Shown here: positions 26,626 to 35,981 of the stretch, one piece after another
How the letters are laid out: each line of letters starts with the position of its first letter
Position numbering within the stretch: the stretch's first letter is position 1
DNA from: Amphritea sp. 1_MG-2023
Lineage (GTDB): Bacteria; Pseudomonadota; Gammaproteobacteria; Pseudomonadales; Balneatricaceae
DNA length: 64,000 bases
NCBI RefSeq assembly: GCF_030547545.1
Contig: NZ_JAUOQE010000007.1
Span: 62,001 to 126,000, forward strand
Direction: 5' to 3'
The notes under the pieces: model-generated
The model's database searches: none
Told to the model about the DNA's origin: nothing
The model's input: only the letters and a program-made list of their open reading frames with translations
Translations under genes and position numbers: made by a program

Positions 26626-27399
26626 TTAAGCTTGTTGACGCGTAAATACCCAAGTATCGCCTTGTGATTGGCTTGCATCATATTGATAACCGTCTAGATC
26701 AAACTGCTTCAACTGTTCGGCATCGACTATGCGGTTTTTAATCGCATATCGACACATCAAACCGCGTGCTTTTTTCGCGTAGAAGCTAATGATTTTATAC
26801 TGCCCATTCTTCCAGTCTTTGAACACCGGGGTGATAATACGGGCGTTTAAGGATTTAGGTTTGACCGATTTAAAGTATTCATTAGAGGCGAGATTAATCA
26901 GTATCGGCGTCTCATCATCGGCCATGGTCTGATTCAGATCTTCGGTAACGATATCCCCCCAGAAAGTATACAGATCTTTACCGCGGGCATTGTTGAGTTT
27001 GGTGCCCATTTCTAGACGATAAGGTTGCATGAGATCTAAGGGCTTAAGTACGCCATACAGCCCAGACAAAATACGCAGATGTTGTTGTGTAAACGTTAGA
27101 TCGTCAGCGTTGAAATCTGTCGCGTTTAGGCCGCTATAGACATCACCATTAAAGGCCAGCAAGGCTTGTTTGGCATTGTCTTGCGTAAAGGGCTCGGACC
27201 AGCTTTCATAACGGGCCACGTTCAGTGCCGCTAGCTTGTCACTGAGTTTCATTAATTCAGCAACTGCCTGAACAGAATAGCTGCGCAGTGTGTCGATCAG
27301 CTGTTTGGATTGATCTAGATGTTGCGGCTGCGTATAGCGTTCGGTGATCGCCGGGGTATCATAATCAAGGTTTTTTGCGGGTGAGATAACCAGTAGCAT
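26626..27399 (-). CDS. yaaA: YaaA peroxide-stress protein
   Basis: The 257-residue product is a full-length YaaA/DUF328 family member, starting [16 protein letters not shown], with [35 protein letters not shown] and [14 protein letters not shown]. In E. coli YaaA lowers free iron during hydrogen peroxide stress and binds DNA through a basic surface. The stop codon is the target duplication of a MITE; the last residues (FTRQQA) could be original or slightly altered by that insertion. It is cytoplasmic and apparently monocistronic. Confidence 0.94.
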   Translation of the reverse strand: MLLVISPAKNLDYDTPAITERYTQPQHLDQSKQLIDTLRSYSVQAVAELMKLSDKLAALNVARYESWSEPFTQDNAKQALLAFNGDVYSGLNATDFNADDLTFTQQHLRILSGLYGVLKPLDLMQPYRLEMGTKLNNARGKDLYTFWGDIVTEDLNQTMADDETPILINLASNEYFKSVKPKSLNARIITPVFKDWKNGQYKIISFYAKKARGLMCRYAIKNRIVDAEQLKQFDLDGYQYDASQSQGDTWVFTRQQA

Positions 27400-27527
27400 A
27401 ATGTTTTCGTGTCATTGTCTGATGATGCTTTGATCCTAAACTAAAAAGGCCCACTCTGGAAAGAGCAGGCCCGATTAGTTCTGTTTATTAGGGTGATAGC
27501 GTGGTTCTCGCTGCATAACCTAGAGGC

Positions 27528-27761
27528 TTAAGCATGTAGTCGAGTATTTAGATCATCGACCACTTCGCTCCAATCGGAATCAAAGTCTAAGCACTCTTTG
27601 ATAAAATTGGCCTGACTCTCACTCCAGAAGGTCGCTTCATTGAGTTTAATATCTTGACTAAATAGCGTGTGCGTACGGATAAATTGATCAATATAGGCAT
27701 CATCGCTAGGCATTCCCAACTGTGAAAACAAGGCGTTGAGTGTGTGTGTTGATCTGTCCAT
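27528..27761 (-). CDS. DUF2789 small protein
   Basis: The 77-residue product (MDRSTHTLNALFSQLGMPSD, ... FIKECLDFDSDWSEVVDDLN) is a typical DUF2789 protein of gammaproteobacteria; the function is unknown. I chose ATG 27761 since AGAGG lies five bases upstream; an in-frame GTG lies one codon before it. It follows the small membrane protein gene on the same strand after 83 bases. Confidence 0.85.
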   Translation of the reverse strand: MDRSTHTLNALFSQLGMPSDDAYIDQFIRTHTLFSQDIKLNEATFWSESQANFIKECLDFDSDWSEVVDDLNTRLHA

Positions 27762-27844
27762 CACAACCTCTGTTGATCGCGTGAGTTTGAATGGATTTAG
27801 TCTTGGTCAGGATGCGTGTTTTGTCAATTCTCGTTGGCTGCGAT

Positions 27845-28174
27845 TTAGTTGGGTTTACTGCGATCGGTGGGGCTGGAGGGGATCGTCGTATTGCGATTAA
27901 GTTTTTGTTTCTCATCCAGTTTGATATAGATGGCTAGCGAACCGAAGGTACCGATGGCGACCAGTATGGCGATAATATAGGGGTTTGCACTGACGTTACC
28001 GACCGCTCGGGTATACATAGCTGATACCAGCATACCGCCGACAAAACAGAGTGCCGTCATAATAATATTGTTGACGATGGTCCCAGGTCGATGATCCGGC
28101 GCGCGGCGTATCATCAGGAATAGGGTGATCAGTAATGAGCCGAGCACAATACAGGAAGGGATAAGCGATGACAT
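27845..28174 (-). CDS. Hypothetical small membrane protein
   Basis: The 109-residue product has three predicted helices (about 3-21, 34-53 and 66-83) and a charged tail DEKQKLNRNTTIPSSPTDRS facing the cytoplasm. I do not recognise the family. It lies between trpS (divergent) and the DUF2789 gene. The ATG has only a weak ribosome site (GGAATCAC). Confidence 0.55.
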   Translation of the reverse strand: MSSLIPSCIVLGSLLITLFLMIRRAPDHRPGTIVNNIIMTALCFVGGMLVSAMYTRAVGNVSANPYIIAILVAIGTFGSLAIYIKLDEKQKLNRNTTIPSSPTDRSKPN

Positions 28175-28329
28175 AGTGATTCCTTACATAAGAGATGGCT
28201 ATTTGTACCACCGTTGAGCGTTTGAAAAAACCCTTGGCCTCATCTCAACCGTGATTACTAGGCGATAGGGCTTATTTTCTTGTATTATAGAGCGCAATTT
28301 TCGTTCGCTTCAGTATAAAAGATAATCAA

Positions 28330-29613
28330 ATGACTAAACAGACCGTTCTGACGGGGATTACAACCTCGGGTACTCCTCATATTGGCAACTATCTCGGTGC
28401 CATTAAGCCCGCGATAGAGGCCAGCCTAAATAGCAATAATAATAGCTATTTCTTTCTCGCCGACTTTCATGCGTTGATTAAATGTCATGATCCGGATCGC
28501 GTTGCCCGCTCGACCCGTGAAATCGCCGCGACTTGGCTCGCGTTAGGCTTGGATATCGATAAGGCGACCTTCTACCGTCAGACGGATATCCCTGAAATTA
28601 CTGAGTTGACCTGGATTCTTACCTGCATGACCTCTAAGGGGCTCATGAATCGTGCTCACGCTTACAAGGGATCGGTCGATATTAACCGTGAGGCGGGACG
28701 TCAAGACGATGATGATATCACCATGGGATTATTCAGTTACCCGATTCTGATGGCCGCCGATATTCTGATGTTTAATGCCGATATTATTCCGGTGGGTAAG
28801 GATCAGATTCAACATATTGAGATGGCACGAGATATTGCCGGTCGCTTCAATCACACCTACGGCACCTTATTTAATCTGCCAGAGGCTCAGGTTGATGAAC
28901 AGACTCAACTAATTCCGGGCCTAGATGGCCGTAAGATGTCGAAGAGTTATGACAACACGATTCCGTTGTTTAGTGACACGGATGAGCTGTATAAATTGAT
29001 CAAGCAGATCAAAACCGATGCCCGTCAGCCCGGCGAACCAAAAGATGCCGATAACAGCACCATCTTTCAGTTGTACAGCAATTTTGCCTCAGTCGCCGAA
29101 CAGGCTCAGATGCGCACTCAGTTTGAAAATGGTATTGGCTGGGGAGATGCGAAAAAAGAGCTATTTGAATATTTAGATAACTATCTGGCTCAACCCCGAG
29201 AAGAGTATAACCGTCTGACGGGTGATCTCGGGTATGTCGAAGCGCAGCTGCTTAAGGGGGCTGATAAGGCGCGTCAGTATGCCACGCCGATGCTCGAAAA
29301 AGCACGCGTTGCTGTCGGTATTCGACCATTGAGTTGGCAGGGTGAAACGACTCAGCAGGCGGTAGTCAAACAAGAGAAAGAGCAATCCGCTGAACAACTT
29401 GCGCGGGCAGAAGAGGGACGTCGTCGTGCTATTCTGATGCAGCTGAAGCCGTTACTCGATCGCGTTAATAATGCGACAGATCAAGCGCAAGAAGCGGCCT
29501 TATTAATCGCTGAAAAAGAACAGCAAGTCGCTGAGCTAAAGAAGAAAGCCAAGCAGAAAGCGCAGAATGAACTTGATTTGCTACGTGAAGAACTCGGCAG
29601 CCTGTTAGGCTAA
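28330..29613 (+). CDS. trpS: Tryptophanyl-tRNA synthetase (long form)
   Basis: The enzyme charges tRNA-Trp. Class I signatures are HIGN (17-20) and KMSKS (202-206), both intact. At 427 residues it is about 90 longer than E. coli TrpRS; an insertion near GRQDDDDITMGLF and a C-terminal coiled coil (about 340-427, rich in Gln, Glu and Lys) account for this, as in the long TrpRS forms of Pseudomonas and relatives. It is followed by sseA after 29 bases. Confidence 0.95.
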   Translation: MTKQTVLTGITTSGTPHIGNYLGAIKPAIEASLNSNNNSYFFLADFHALIKCHDPDRVARSTREIAATWLALGLDIDKATFYRQTDIPEITELTWILTCMTSKGLMNRAHAYKGSVDINREAGRQDDDDITMGLFSYPILMAADILMFNADIIPVGKDQIQHIEMARDIAGRFNHTYGTLFNLPEAQVDEQTQLIPGLDGRKMSKSYDNTIPLFSDTDELYKLIKQIKTDARQPGEPKDADNSTIFQLYSNFASVAEQAQMRTQFENGIGWGDAKKELFEYLDNYLAQPREEYNRLTGDLGYVEAQLLKGADKARQYATPMLEKARVAVGIRPLSWQGETTQQAVVKQEKEQSAEQLARAEEGRRRAILMQLKPLLDRVNNATDQAQEAALLIAEKEQQVAELKKKAKQKAQNELDLLREELGSLLG

Positions 29614-29642
29614 AGCGGATTGAAATAAAAGGAGTAGGATCG

Positions 29643-30500
29643 ATGTTCAAGACCCTGATTTCAGCATCAGCTTTGGCTGAGCGGTTAAATAAGCCGGATA
29701 TGACGACGGTGGTATTGGATTGCCGTGCAGCGTTGTTAGATCCGCATCAGGGGCGTCGATACTACCGCGAAGGACATATTCCGAGTGCCGTGTTTATCGA
29801 TCTTGAAACGGAGCTTTCATCGCCGATAACGCCATCGAGTGGTCGTCATCCACTGCCTGATTTTACCCAACTGCGGGCAACGCTCGGCAAATGTGGTGTC
29901 ACCACAATCACTCAGGTGGTTGTTTATGATGATTGTGGTGGGGCGATGGCGGCACGGGCATGGTGGTTGTTGCGCCTGCTAGGGCATGAGGCGGTAGCCG
30001 TATTGGATGGAGGTTATCCGGCGTGGCTGTCGGCTGGTTACGCGGTCACCGATCAAATAGCACCGCTGAGCGCGACGCGCTTCACCGGTGAGCCGGATGA
30101 GAGCATGATACTGCCCTTATCGCAGGTGAGTGAGTTTGCCGCGACAGGCTTGCTGATCGATGCGCGCACGGCAGAGCGTTACCGTGGCGAGCAGGAGCCG
30201 ATCGATCCGATCGCCGGACACATTCCTGGGGCGGTGAATCGGCCACTACAGTTAAACTTGAGTGCGACAGGGCAGTTTAAGTCGGTGGAGGCATTGCAAC
30301 AGGAGTGGTGTCTCTTGATCGATGGCTATGAGCCGCAGCAGGTCGCTCATTATTGTGGCTCAGGGGTAACCGCCTGTCATAACTTGTTAGCGATGGAGCA
30401 TGCCGGTTTGTCGGGTGCGCGGGTTTATCCGGGCTCTTGGAGTGAGTGGATTTGTGATCCGCAGCGTCCTGTGGCAAGCGGTGATCATTCAAACTCATGA
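29643..30500 (+). CDS. sseA: 3-mercaptopyruvate sulfurtransferase (rhodanese family)
   Basis: The 285-residue protein has two rhodanese domains; the catalytic loop is CGSGVTA at 238-244 in the second, which is the mercaptopyruvate type rather than the thiosulfate type (CRKGVTA). The N-terminal domain has DCRAALLDPHQGRRYYREGHIPSAVFIDL and the second IDARTAERYRGEQEPIDPIAGHIPGA. It moves sulfur from 3-mercaptopyruvate to acceptors such as cyanide or thiols. AAGGAG precedes the ATG. The MmcQ/YjbR gene follows after 11 bases. Confidence 0.92.
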   Translation: MFKTLISASALAERLNKPDMTTVVLDCRAALLDPHQGRRYYREGHIPSAVFIDLETELSSPITPSSGRHPLPDFTQLRATLGKCGVTTITQVVVYDDCGGAMAARAWWLLRLLGHEAVAVLDGGYPAWLSAGYAVTDQIAPLSATRFTGEPDESMILPLSQVSEFAATGLLIDARTAERYRGEQEPIDPIAGHIPGAVNRPLQLNLSATGQFKSVEALQQEWCLLIDGYEPQQVAHYCGSGVTACHNLLAMEHAGLSGARVYPGSWSEWICDPQRPVASGDHSNS

Positions 30501-30511
30501 GGTAAGCGTCT

Positions 30512-30892
30512 ATGGATTATCGAACCACGCGCAGCTATATGCTGAGTCGTCCTGAGGCGTGGGAAGACTTTCCTTTTTATCCCCATATTGCGGTAATGAA
30601 AATCCGTCATAAGATGTTTGCTACCTTATCGGTTGAGGGCGATATCGCACGGATGAATCTCAAGTGTGATCCGACTGAAGCGCAGATGTTAAGAGATATC
30701 TTCAGTGCCGTGTTACCGGGTTACCATATGAATAAGCGTCACTGGAATACGGTACTGCTCGATGGCAGTATCCCCGCGGGCGAACTGCAGCGAATGATTG
30801 ATCAATCTTATGGCCTCGTGGTTAAGGGCTTGCCCCGAAAAGAGCGATTAGCGTTAGAACTAAAATATGGCACAGCACAGCTCTACCGTTAG
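30512..30892 (+). CDS. MmcQ/YjbR family DNA-binding protein
   Basis: The 126-residue protein has the YjbR fold: RSYMLSRPEAWEDFPFYPHIAVMKIRHKMFATL, LKCDPTEAQMLRDIF, PGYHMNKRHWNTVLLDGSIPAGELQRMIDQSYGLV. The family is CyaY-like and is thought to bind DNA; the physiological role is unknown. GAGGTAAGC lies before the ATG, eleven bases after sseA, so the two genes are probably cotranscribed. Confidence 0.88.
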   Translation: MDYRTTRSYMLSRPEAWEDFPFYPHIAVMKIRHKMFATLSVEGDIARMNLKCDPTEAQMLRDIFSAVLPGYHMNKRHWNTVLLDGSIPAGELQRMIDQSYGLVVKGLPRKERLALELKYGTAQLYR

Positions 30893-31008
30893 TTGTTAGC
30901 TTTCTCCTGAGCCAATTAGCACTTTATTGACACGATTGAGCTGCAATACTTACTTTCCGTCAATAGATTCATATACTGATGAAATTGATATCTACCATGG
31001 AGTGCAGT

Positions 31009-31932
31009 ATGACCCTCTTTCAGTCCGGCGTGGTTGCTGAAGCCAACACCGATGCTCAGTTTATTACCCTAAATATCGTTCGTTCAGCCGCGGCGGTGGC
31101 GCATTTACGTCAGGTGTTAGCGGAGATCCCTGCCACGGAGGCTCAGTTTCGTCAGCAGTATCCTGAGGCCGATCTGCATATCACCGTTGCCATTGGCAGC
31201 GAATATTGGGATCAATTAAGCCCGACACAACGTCCCGCTGAGCTGAGTGCGTTTCCTGCTTGTTCAAACGGCGCGATTAACGCCCCTCATACTCCGGTTG
31301 ATCTGTTATTACATATCCGTTCTGAGCGTCATGATCTTAATTATCAAGCCAGTGTTATGTTAACTCAGCGGTTAGGCAGTGATGCTTCCTTAGTCGAAGA
31401 GATGCATGGCTTTCGCTATCTCGAGATGCGGGATTTAACCGGCTTCGTGGATGGGACGGAAAATCCGCAAGGCGAGGATCGTATCGGTGTCGCGGTGGTG
31501 GGGGATGACGACCCTGATTTTGCGGGAGGCAGCTATCTTCATCTGCAGCGCTATGAACATGATCTTGAGGCTTGGAATAACATCAGCGTGAAGCAACAGG
31601 AAGATATTTTCGGCCGAACGAAAGCGGATAATCAAGAATATGCCAGCGCGGATAAAGCTGCCTTTGCACATACTAAGCGTACCTCGTTAAAAGATGCCGA
31701 GGGTCGCTCGATCGAAATTTTGCGTCACAGTATGCCTTATGGCGATTTATCTCAGCGAGGCCTGATGTTTATCGCTTACGGCTGCTCGCCCGAGCCTTTC
31801 ACTAAAATGCTTGAAAGTATGATTATCGGTGATGGTGAAGGGCATCATGATCACTTGATGGATTACACGCAGGCATTAACTGGGCAGGCTTTTTTTGCCC
31901 CCTCGGTAGCGTGGTTGGAAAAACTGGTTTAA
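31009..31932 (+). CDS. Dye-decolourising (DyP-type) haem peroxidase
   Basis: The 307-residue enzyme carries the DyP motif GFVDGTENP (145-153) with catalytic D148, the proximal haem histidine in AFAHTKRTSL (H221) and the conserved Arg in ILRHSMPYG (R239). It resembles E. coli YfeX, a cytoplasmic class B DyP acting on porphyrins and dyes. ATG 31009 follows GGAG at seven bases; the in-frame ATG 30979 lacks a ribosome site. No encapsulin gene is nearby. A MITE lies 15 bases after the stop. Confidence 0.92.
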   Translation: MTLFQSGVVAEANTDAQFITLNIVRSAAAVAHLRQVLAEIPATEAQFRQQYPEADLHITVAIGSEYWDQLSPTQRPAELSAFPACSNGAINAPHTPVDLLLHIRSERHDLNYQASVMLTQRLGSDASLVEEMHGFRYLEMRDLTGFVDGTENPQGEDRIGVAVVGDDDPDFAGGSYLHLQRYEHDLEAWNNISVKQQEDIFGRTKADNQEYASADKAAFAHTKRTSLKDAEGRSIEILRHSMPYGDLSQRGLMFIAYGCSPEPFTKMLESMIIGDGEGHHDHLMDYTQALTGQAFFAPSVAWLEKLV

Positions 31933-31946
31933 AGGGACGTACTTTC

Positions 31947-32210
31947 GGGAAGGTGCGAATAAGCCCGTTATGTTCTCTGCGGGCATTAGAATGGCCAGAT
32001 GCGCGAAAGCCAGTGCAGCGAAATATCTGCACCTTTTCAAGCTGGCTGACAAAGTAGATGACCATTCTAATATCCGCCCTTCGGGGCTTTCAGAGAAGCA
32101 GGATCTCAGCGTTAACATTTTTCGACGTACAACCAGTATGCCTGTAACGGTTGCCTTGATCTCCAGCTTCTCTGTCAGCCAGAGGCGGAATTGACTTATT
32201 CGCACCTTCC
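31947..32210. mobile_element. Long (264-bp) IS5-ended MITE
   Basis: The ends GGGAAGGTGCGAATAAG and CTTATTCGCACCTTCC are inverted. The interior (about 170 bp) is absent from the 94-bp copies; it lies between GCCAG direct repeats, so the short form can arise by deletion between them. The right flank is TTAG but the left flank is TTTC, so the target duplication is not preserved. It contains the hairpin CGCCCTTCGGGGC. No transposase. The remaining 31933-32392 gap holds only the upstream region of the next small gene. Confidence 0.88.
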
Positions 32211-32392
32211 TTAGACACGACGGTCCCGTTGTCACGCGTTTGTCAAATTGACTAAATAGACTAAACTTAATTGATAGATGTATTCAGATCAATTTAGAGA
32301 TAAAAGCGGTAGTCCTCGGTGTGATAGTTCACGTAGATGAACGTCACCGCAGGGCTGAAAAAGTAAAGTGCAACTAAAAAGTGGGGCCGACT

Positions 32393-32590
32393 ATGGAAAA
32401 ACAGGCAATACAAAGAACAATTGCAGTACTGGGCGTTGATGGTGAAAACTTCGAAGTGGATGGACACTTTGATGGTGATGAGCGTAAGGCTCGTTGGTAC
32501 ACAGTCAAGCAACTCAGTGACGGTCGGGTTTTCGTTGATCATCTATCAACGTTTCCAAGCCATGATGAAATCCGTAAAATGGTTTCTTAA
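32393..32590 (+). CDS. Small hypothetical protein
   Basis: The 65-residue product reads MEKQAIQRTIAVLGVDGENF then EVDGHFDGDERKARWYTVKQ and ends HDEIRKMVS. It looks like a compact beta-rich domain. GGGG lies seven bases before ATG 32393; an in-frame GTG lies four codons upstream. It is followed by a strong terminator, which supports a real transcript. I do not recognise the family. Confidence 0.6.
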   Translation: MEKQAIQRTIAVLGVDGENFEVDGHFDGDERKARWYTVKQLSDGRVFVDHLSTFPSHDEIRKMVS

Positions 32591-32632
32591 GATACATCAT
32601 GATCGGCAGATAATGCCCTCATGTTAACGCTA

Positions 32633-32660
32633 AAAAAAACCGGGCTTGGCCCGGTTTTTT
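32633..32660. terminator. Bidirectional terminator
   Basis: AAAAAACCGGGC and GCCCGGTTTTTT pair around a TTG loop between the small gene and cysK, which converge here. Confidence 0.9.
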
Positions 32661-32676
32661 CGTTATAGATCAACGT

Positions 32677-33645
32677 TTATTGTACGGTTTCGTTGTCGCT
32701 GAAGGCACCTTCAAATAACACCGTTGACAGGTAGCGCTCGCCGGAATCCGGTAAGATAACGACGATCATCTTGTCATCATTACCGGGTTGTTCGGAGACC
32801 TTGATAGCGGCATTAAGCGCGGCACCACAAGAGATACCTGCCAGAATTCCCTCTTTTAGCATCAATTGACGCGCGGTTTCGATGGCATCTTCATTACTCA
32901 CTTGTTCCACCTGATCAATCAGTGAAAGGTCGAGGTTTTTAGGTACGAAGCCGGCGCCGATACCTTGAATTTTATGTGGCGCGGGTGTGAGTTCTTCGCC
33001 ATTGATTGCTTGAGTGATAATCGGTGAAGCGGTCGGTTCAACAGCGACGCTGATGATCGCTTTTTTCTGTTGCTGTTTAATGTAACGAGAGATCCCAGTG
33101 ATGGTGCCACCGGTGCCAACGCCAGCCACGAGGATATCGATTTGACCATCGGTATCATTCCAGATTTCAGGGCCGGTGGTTTGTTCATGAATCTGCGGGT
33201 TAGCTGGATTCTCGAACTGTTGCAGCATGAGGTGTTTATCGGGATCGTTGTTAACAATTTCCAGCGCTTTATCGATCGCTCCTTTCATGCCCTTAGCCGG
33301 TTCTGTTAGGACAATATCCGCGCCGAGAGCTTTCATCAGCTTACGTCGTTCGATACTCATCGATGAGGGCATCGTCAGTTTAAGTTGATAACCACGTGAG
33401 GCTGCTACAAAAGCGAGGGCAATACCGGTATTACCGGAGGTGGGTTCAACCAGTGTCATGCCCGGTTTGAGTGAGCCATCTTTTTCGGCGGCCCAGATCA
33501 TATTGGCTCCGATGCGGCACTTAATTGAGCCGGCCGGGTTACGGCTTTCCAGCTTGGCGTAGATTTTTTTGCCAGGGGCAAGGCGGTTAAGATGGACCAG
33601 TGGTGTTTCACCGATCGTTAGGGAGTTATCTTCAAATATTTTCAT
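32677..33645 (-). CDS. cysK: Cysteine synthase A (O-acetylserine sulfhydrylase)
   Basis: This PLP enzyme makes cysteine from O-acetylserine and sulfide. The PLP lysine is K42 in AGSIKCRIG, the phosphate/substrate loop SGNTG is at 70-74, and [10 protein letters not shown] binds the cofactor phosphate. The 322-residue length and the C-terminal segment [14 protein letters not shown] fit CysK. CysK sequences often read NPSFSVKCR here; NPAGSIKCR is closer to the eukaryote-like or CysM-like form, so CysM cannot be fully ruled out. It is monocistronic. Confidence 0.92.
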   Translation of the reverse strand: MKIFEDNSLTIGETPLVHLNRLAPGKKIYAKLESRNPAGSIKCRIGANMIWAAEKDGSLKPGMTLVEPTSGNTGIALAFVAASRGYQLKLTMPSSMSIERRKLMKALGADIVLTEPAKGMKGAIDKALEIVNNDPDKHLMLQQFENPANPQIHEQTTGPEIWNDTDGQIDILVAGVGTGGTITGISRYIKQQQKKAIISVAVEPTASPIITQAINGEELTPAPHKIQGIGAGFVPKNLDLSLIDQVEQVSNEDAIETARQLMLKEGILAGISCGAALNAAIKVSEQPGNDDKMIVVILPDSGERYLSTVLFEGAFSDNETVQ

Positions 33646-34008
33646 ATAGGTACCAGTAACGATTGATCATGGGCCGCTGCTGCGTTAGTTAATAACCTGA
33701 TCGACCACGCTTAAACGGCTTATTAAATAGTTTAATCTTATTCTTTTCGGGTATAAAAAAAAGGATTTCTATATCTAAACTGATGATGATTTAAGCGCAA
33801 TCATCAACTTATAGCAAGTCTCAGTATGCGCTGATGTGCGGTAGATTTAACGATCCGATTGCGAGATATCTATGCCGTGATCCAGCGGTTGAGTTTATCG
33901 CGCTAAATCGGCCATCAGCCCGTGTGTTTACGGTTTAAATATTAGCAATATCTGATAGGGTGTTGCTTTTATTATTGATCATCTCATGTATTCAAATAAG
34001 GTATTCAC
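33646..34008. other. Intergenic region upstream of cysK and the Sel1 gene
   Basis: I see no gene, repeat or clear regulatory site in these 363 bases. An A-rich tract (GGTATAAAAAAAAGG near 33750) is the only notable stretch. Confidence 0.3.
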
Positions 34009-34479
34009 ATGCGTTTGTTAATGACACTGATGGCGCCGCTACTCGGTTGGATTGCACTACGGTTATTTCACTTGCCCTTGCTGCAGCGCTCACATACGAA
34101 GCACCGCTTTGTGATGAAGTTATTTCGCTATGCTGCCGATTATGGCAGTGTGCGGGCATTATCGGTGTATGGCCATCTGTTGTTTTTTCGCGGCGAGGGG
34201 CTGACGAATCGAATTCAAGGCGTTATCTATCTTGAGCGGGCGGCAGATAAAGGCGATAGCAAAGCCTCCTATCAGATGGCTAAAGTATTTGAAGAAGGCT
34301 ATCAGACCTACTCGGCTAACCCTGTTAAGGCACTGAAATACTATCGTCAGGCGGCCGAGAGTGGCCATATACTGGCGATTAAGCGGATGGTTGATATCTT
34401 TACTAATGCTGAACTCGGGCAAGTTGAGTCGAGCGCTGATGCGCGCTATTGGATCGAGCAACTCGAGGCCCGTGATTAA
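34009..34479 (+). CDS. Sel1-repeat protein
   Basis: The 156-residue protein starts with a hydrophobic segment (MRLLMTLMAPLLGWIALRLF) and then two to three Sel1-like repeats of about 36 residues: LFRYAADYGSVRALSVYGHLLFF, GVIYLERAADKGDSKASYQMAKVFEEG and ALKYYRQAAESGHILAIKRMVDIF. Sel1 repeats are alpha-alpha scaffolds for protein contacts, often in the periplasm. The hydrophobic start is a membrane anchor or signal peptide. No partner is evident from the neighbours. Confidence 0.75.
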   Translation: MRLLMTLMAPLLGWIALRLFHLPLLQRSHTKHRFVMKLFRYAADYGSVRALSVYGHLLFFRGEGLTNRIQGVIYLERAADKGDSKASYQMAKVFEEGYQTYSANPVKALKYYRQAAESGHILAIKRMVDIFTNAELGQVESSADARYWIEQLEARD

Positions 34480-34514
34480 GCAGGGCTTGGTTTAGTGTTC
34501 GTTTAGCGTATCAA

Positions 34515-34533
34515 CCGCCTGATTGTCAGGCGG
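34515..34533. terminator. Hairpin between convergent genes
   Basis: CCGCCTGA and TCAGGCGG form a perfect eight-base stem with a three-base loop. It lacks a T-run, so it is at best a weak terminator for the two genes meeting here. Confidence 0.45.
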
Positions 34534-34553
34534 TCAATGGCGAGGCTGACAGC

Positions 34554-35978
34554 TTAGGGTTTTTGCAGGCTTGTTGTCACGCTTAGCGAGGTACTGCCTT
34601 CAGCAGGAACAGAAATCTGCCAACGCAGTTGGCTCGCGTTTATCCGCTCATAGGGGTGGTTGCTATCAGTGACTTGCCAGTCATATTGGATGTTAGCGGT
34701 AATATCGATCGTTTTCGCTTGCTGACTGCTATTATTCAACGCGAGTTGATAGCCTGTGAGGTAGCCGGTAGCGGTTTTTTTAAACTCGGTTTGTTGCTGC
34801 TTAATCGTTAGATCAAAGGCTTTGCCAATGGGTAGGTCCAGTGTTTGTCCTCGATTACTGTGACGGATATTGGCGCTACCAATGAAATGTCTAACGCCGT
34901 TATCGTCTGGGCTAAACACTCGAGCGGTACCGGCGGGTAAAGGAAAGCCAAGTCCCTCTTCTTTGGCATTGATAAAACGGATATTGATATTGGGCTGCTG
35001 CTCGTAGCGTTGCCGGTCGATGGATGGGGAGATCTGAAACTGATAATGATAATGCTTTGTCGCATTAATATGATCGGCGTTGATCAGGCTGACTTGTTTG
35101 GTTTGTCCATTTAATAGGTTGGCGCGCTGTGGCAAGGTATAGAGCTGATAATCCTGAAAAGCTTGAGGTGCGCCGCTATCGGCCATGGATTCGGCCATCA
35201 GCATCACCGTTTTTTGACGTATCAGCGGTGCTTGCTGTTGATTAACGTGGCCGGCCATGAGCATGACGTTAGTGTTGTTGAAATCGACACCGGTATGATT
35301 ATTGAGGGTGGCCAGTCCGTCAAGTTGAAGCTGATTTCCGGCTTGATTAAGTATCAGCGCATAGTCCATTTGCCAGCTGAGCCCTTGTGTCAGGTAAGTC
35401 AGGACCGCATGGCTGGCTTTGTCGGTGCCCGCTGAGCGAATTTCAAGGCTGGGGCGCGTCTGCATGCCGGCGGGCAGATCGGGGAAGATAAAGCGCCAGC
35501 TCTGTTGGTTTAGCGGGAGGGTTTCGATGTGACCGTTTTGCTCAATTAATGCTTGGCTGCCATCGGCACTCAAGAGCCGGACGTCGCTAATGGTTTCATT
35601 GCCGGTGACGAGGTTAACGCGGGCGAGTTGAATCATTTTTCCGCGATAGGCATGCAGTAATGCGGGCACTGAAATAAGGTGATTATTGAGATTTTGTTCC
35701 AGAATATTACCGGCATTTTCAACCTGTAGGGTTTGACTCATAATCTGATGGCTGACATCGCGGATATACAGTGTTTGCCCTGGATTGATACGCGGGAGGG
35801 CACGAACATCTCTTACTAGACCAAGATTCTGATTATACAGGGTGATGGATAGATCCTGCTGTTTCTCAATATCCACGGTTAATGGCGTTGCCCTTACCGC
35901 CGTGCTGATTAATAGCGCAGCGAAAATCAGTGTGGCGAATATGGCCTCAGTCGTGGCACGCATTGGCAGCTTAAGCAT
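34554..35978 (-). CDS. DUF4139 domain secreted protein
   Basis: The 474-residue protein has a signal sequence (about residues 10-30, ending TAVRA) and the DUF4139 beta-rich fold: VYNQNLGLVRDVR-type start (here LYNQNLGLVRDVRALP), SLEIRSAGTDKASHAVLTYLTQGLSWQMDY, and a C-terminal half with FPLPAGTARVFSPDDNGVRHFIG. Such proteins are periplasmic or outer-membrane associated and poorly understood. GAGGA precedes ATG 35978 by seven bases; only three bases separate it from the pseudokinase-FGE gene upstream, so the two are cotranscribed and probably act together in the envelope. Confidence 0.85.
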   Translation of the reverse strand: MLKLPMRATTEAIFATLIFAALLISTAVRATPLTVDIEKQQDLSITLYNQNLGLVRDVRALPRINPGQTLYIRDVSHQIMSQTLQVENAGNILEQNLNNHLISVPALLHAYRGKMIQLARVNLVTGNETISDVRLLSADGSQALIEQNGHIETLPLNQQSWRFIFPDLPAGMQTRPSLEIRSAGTDKASHAVLTYLTQGLSWQMDYALILNQAGNQLQLDGLATLNNHTGVDFNNTNVMLMAGHVNQQQAPLIRQKTVMLMAESMADSGAPQAFQDYQLYTLPQRANLLNGQTKQVSLINADHINATKHYHYQFQISPSIDRQRYEQQPNINIRFINAKEEGLGFPLPAGTARVFSPDDNGVRHFIGSANIRHSNRGQTLDLPIGKAFDLTIKQQQTEFKKTATGYLTGYQLALNNSSQQAKTIDITANIQYDWQVTDSNHPYERINASQLRWQISVPAEGSTSLSVTTSLQKP

Positions 35979-35981
35979 CAA

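Noticed and set aside
33960-34235. 91-codon plus-strand frame at the start of the Sel1 gene
   Set aside because: It is an out-of-frame shadow; the Sel1 repeats are in the frame starting at 34009.
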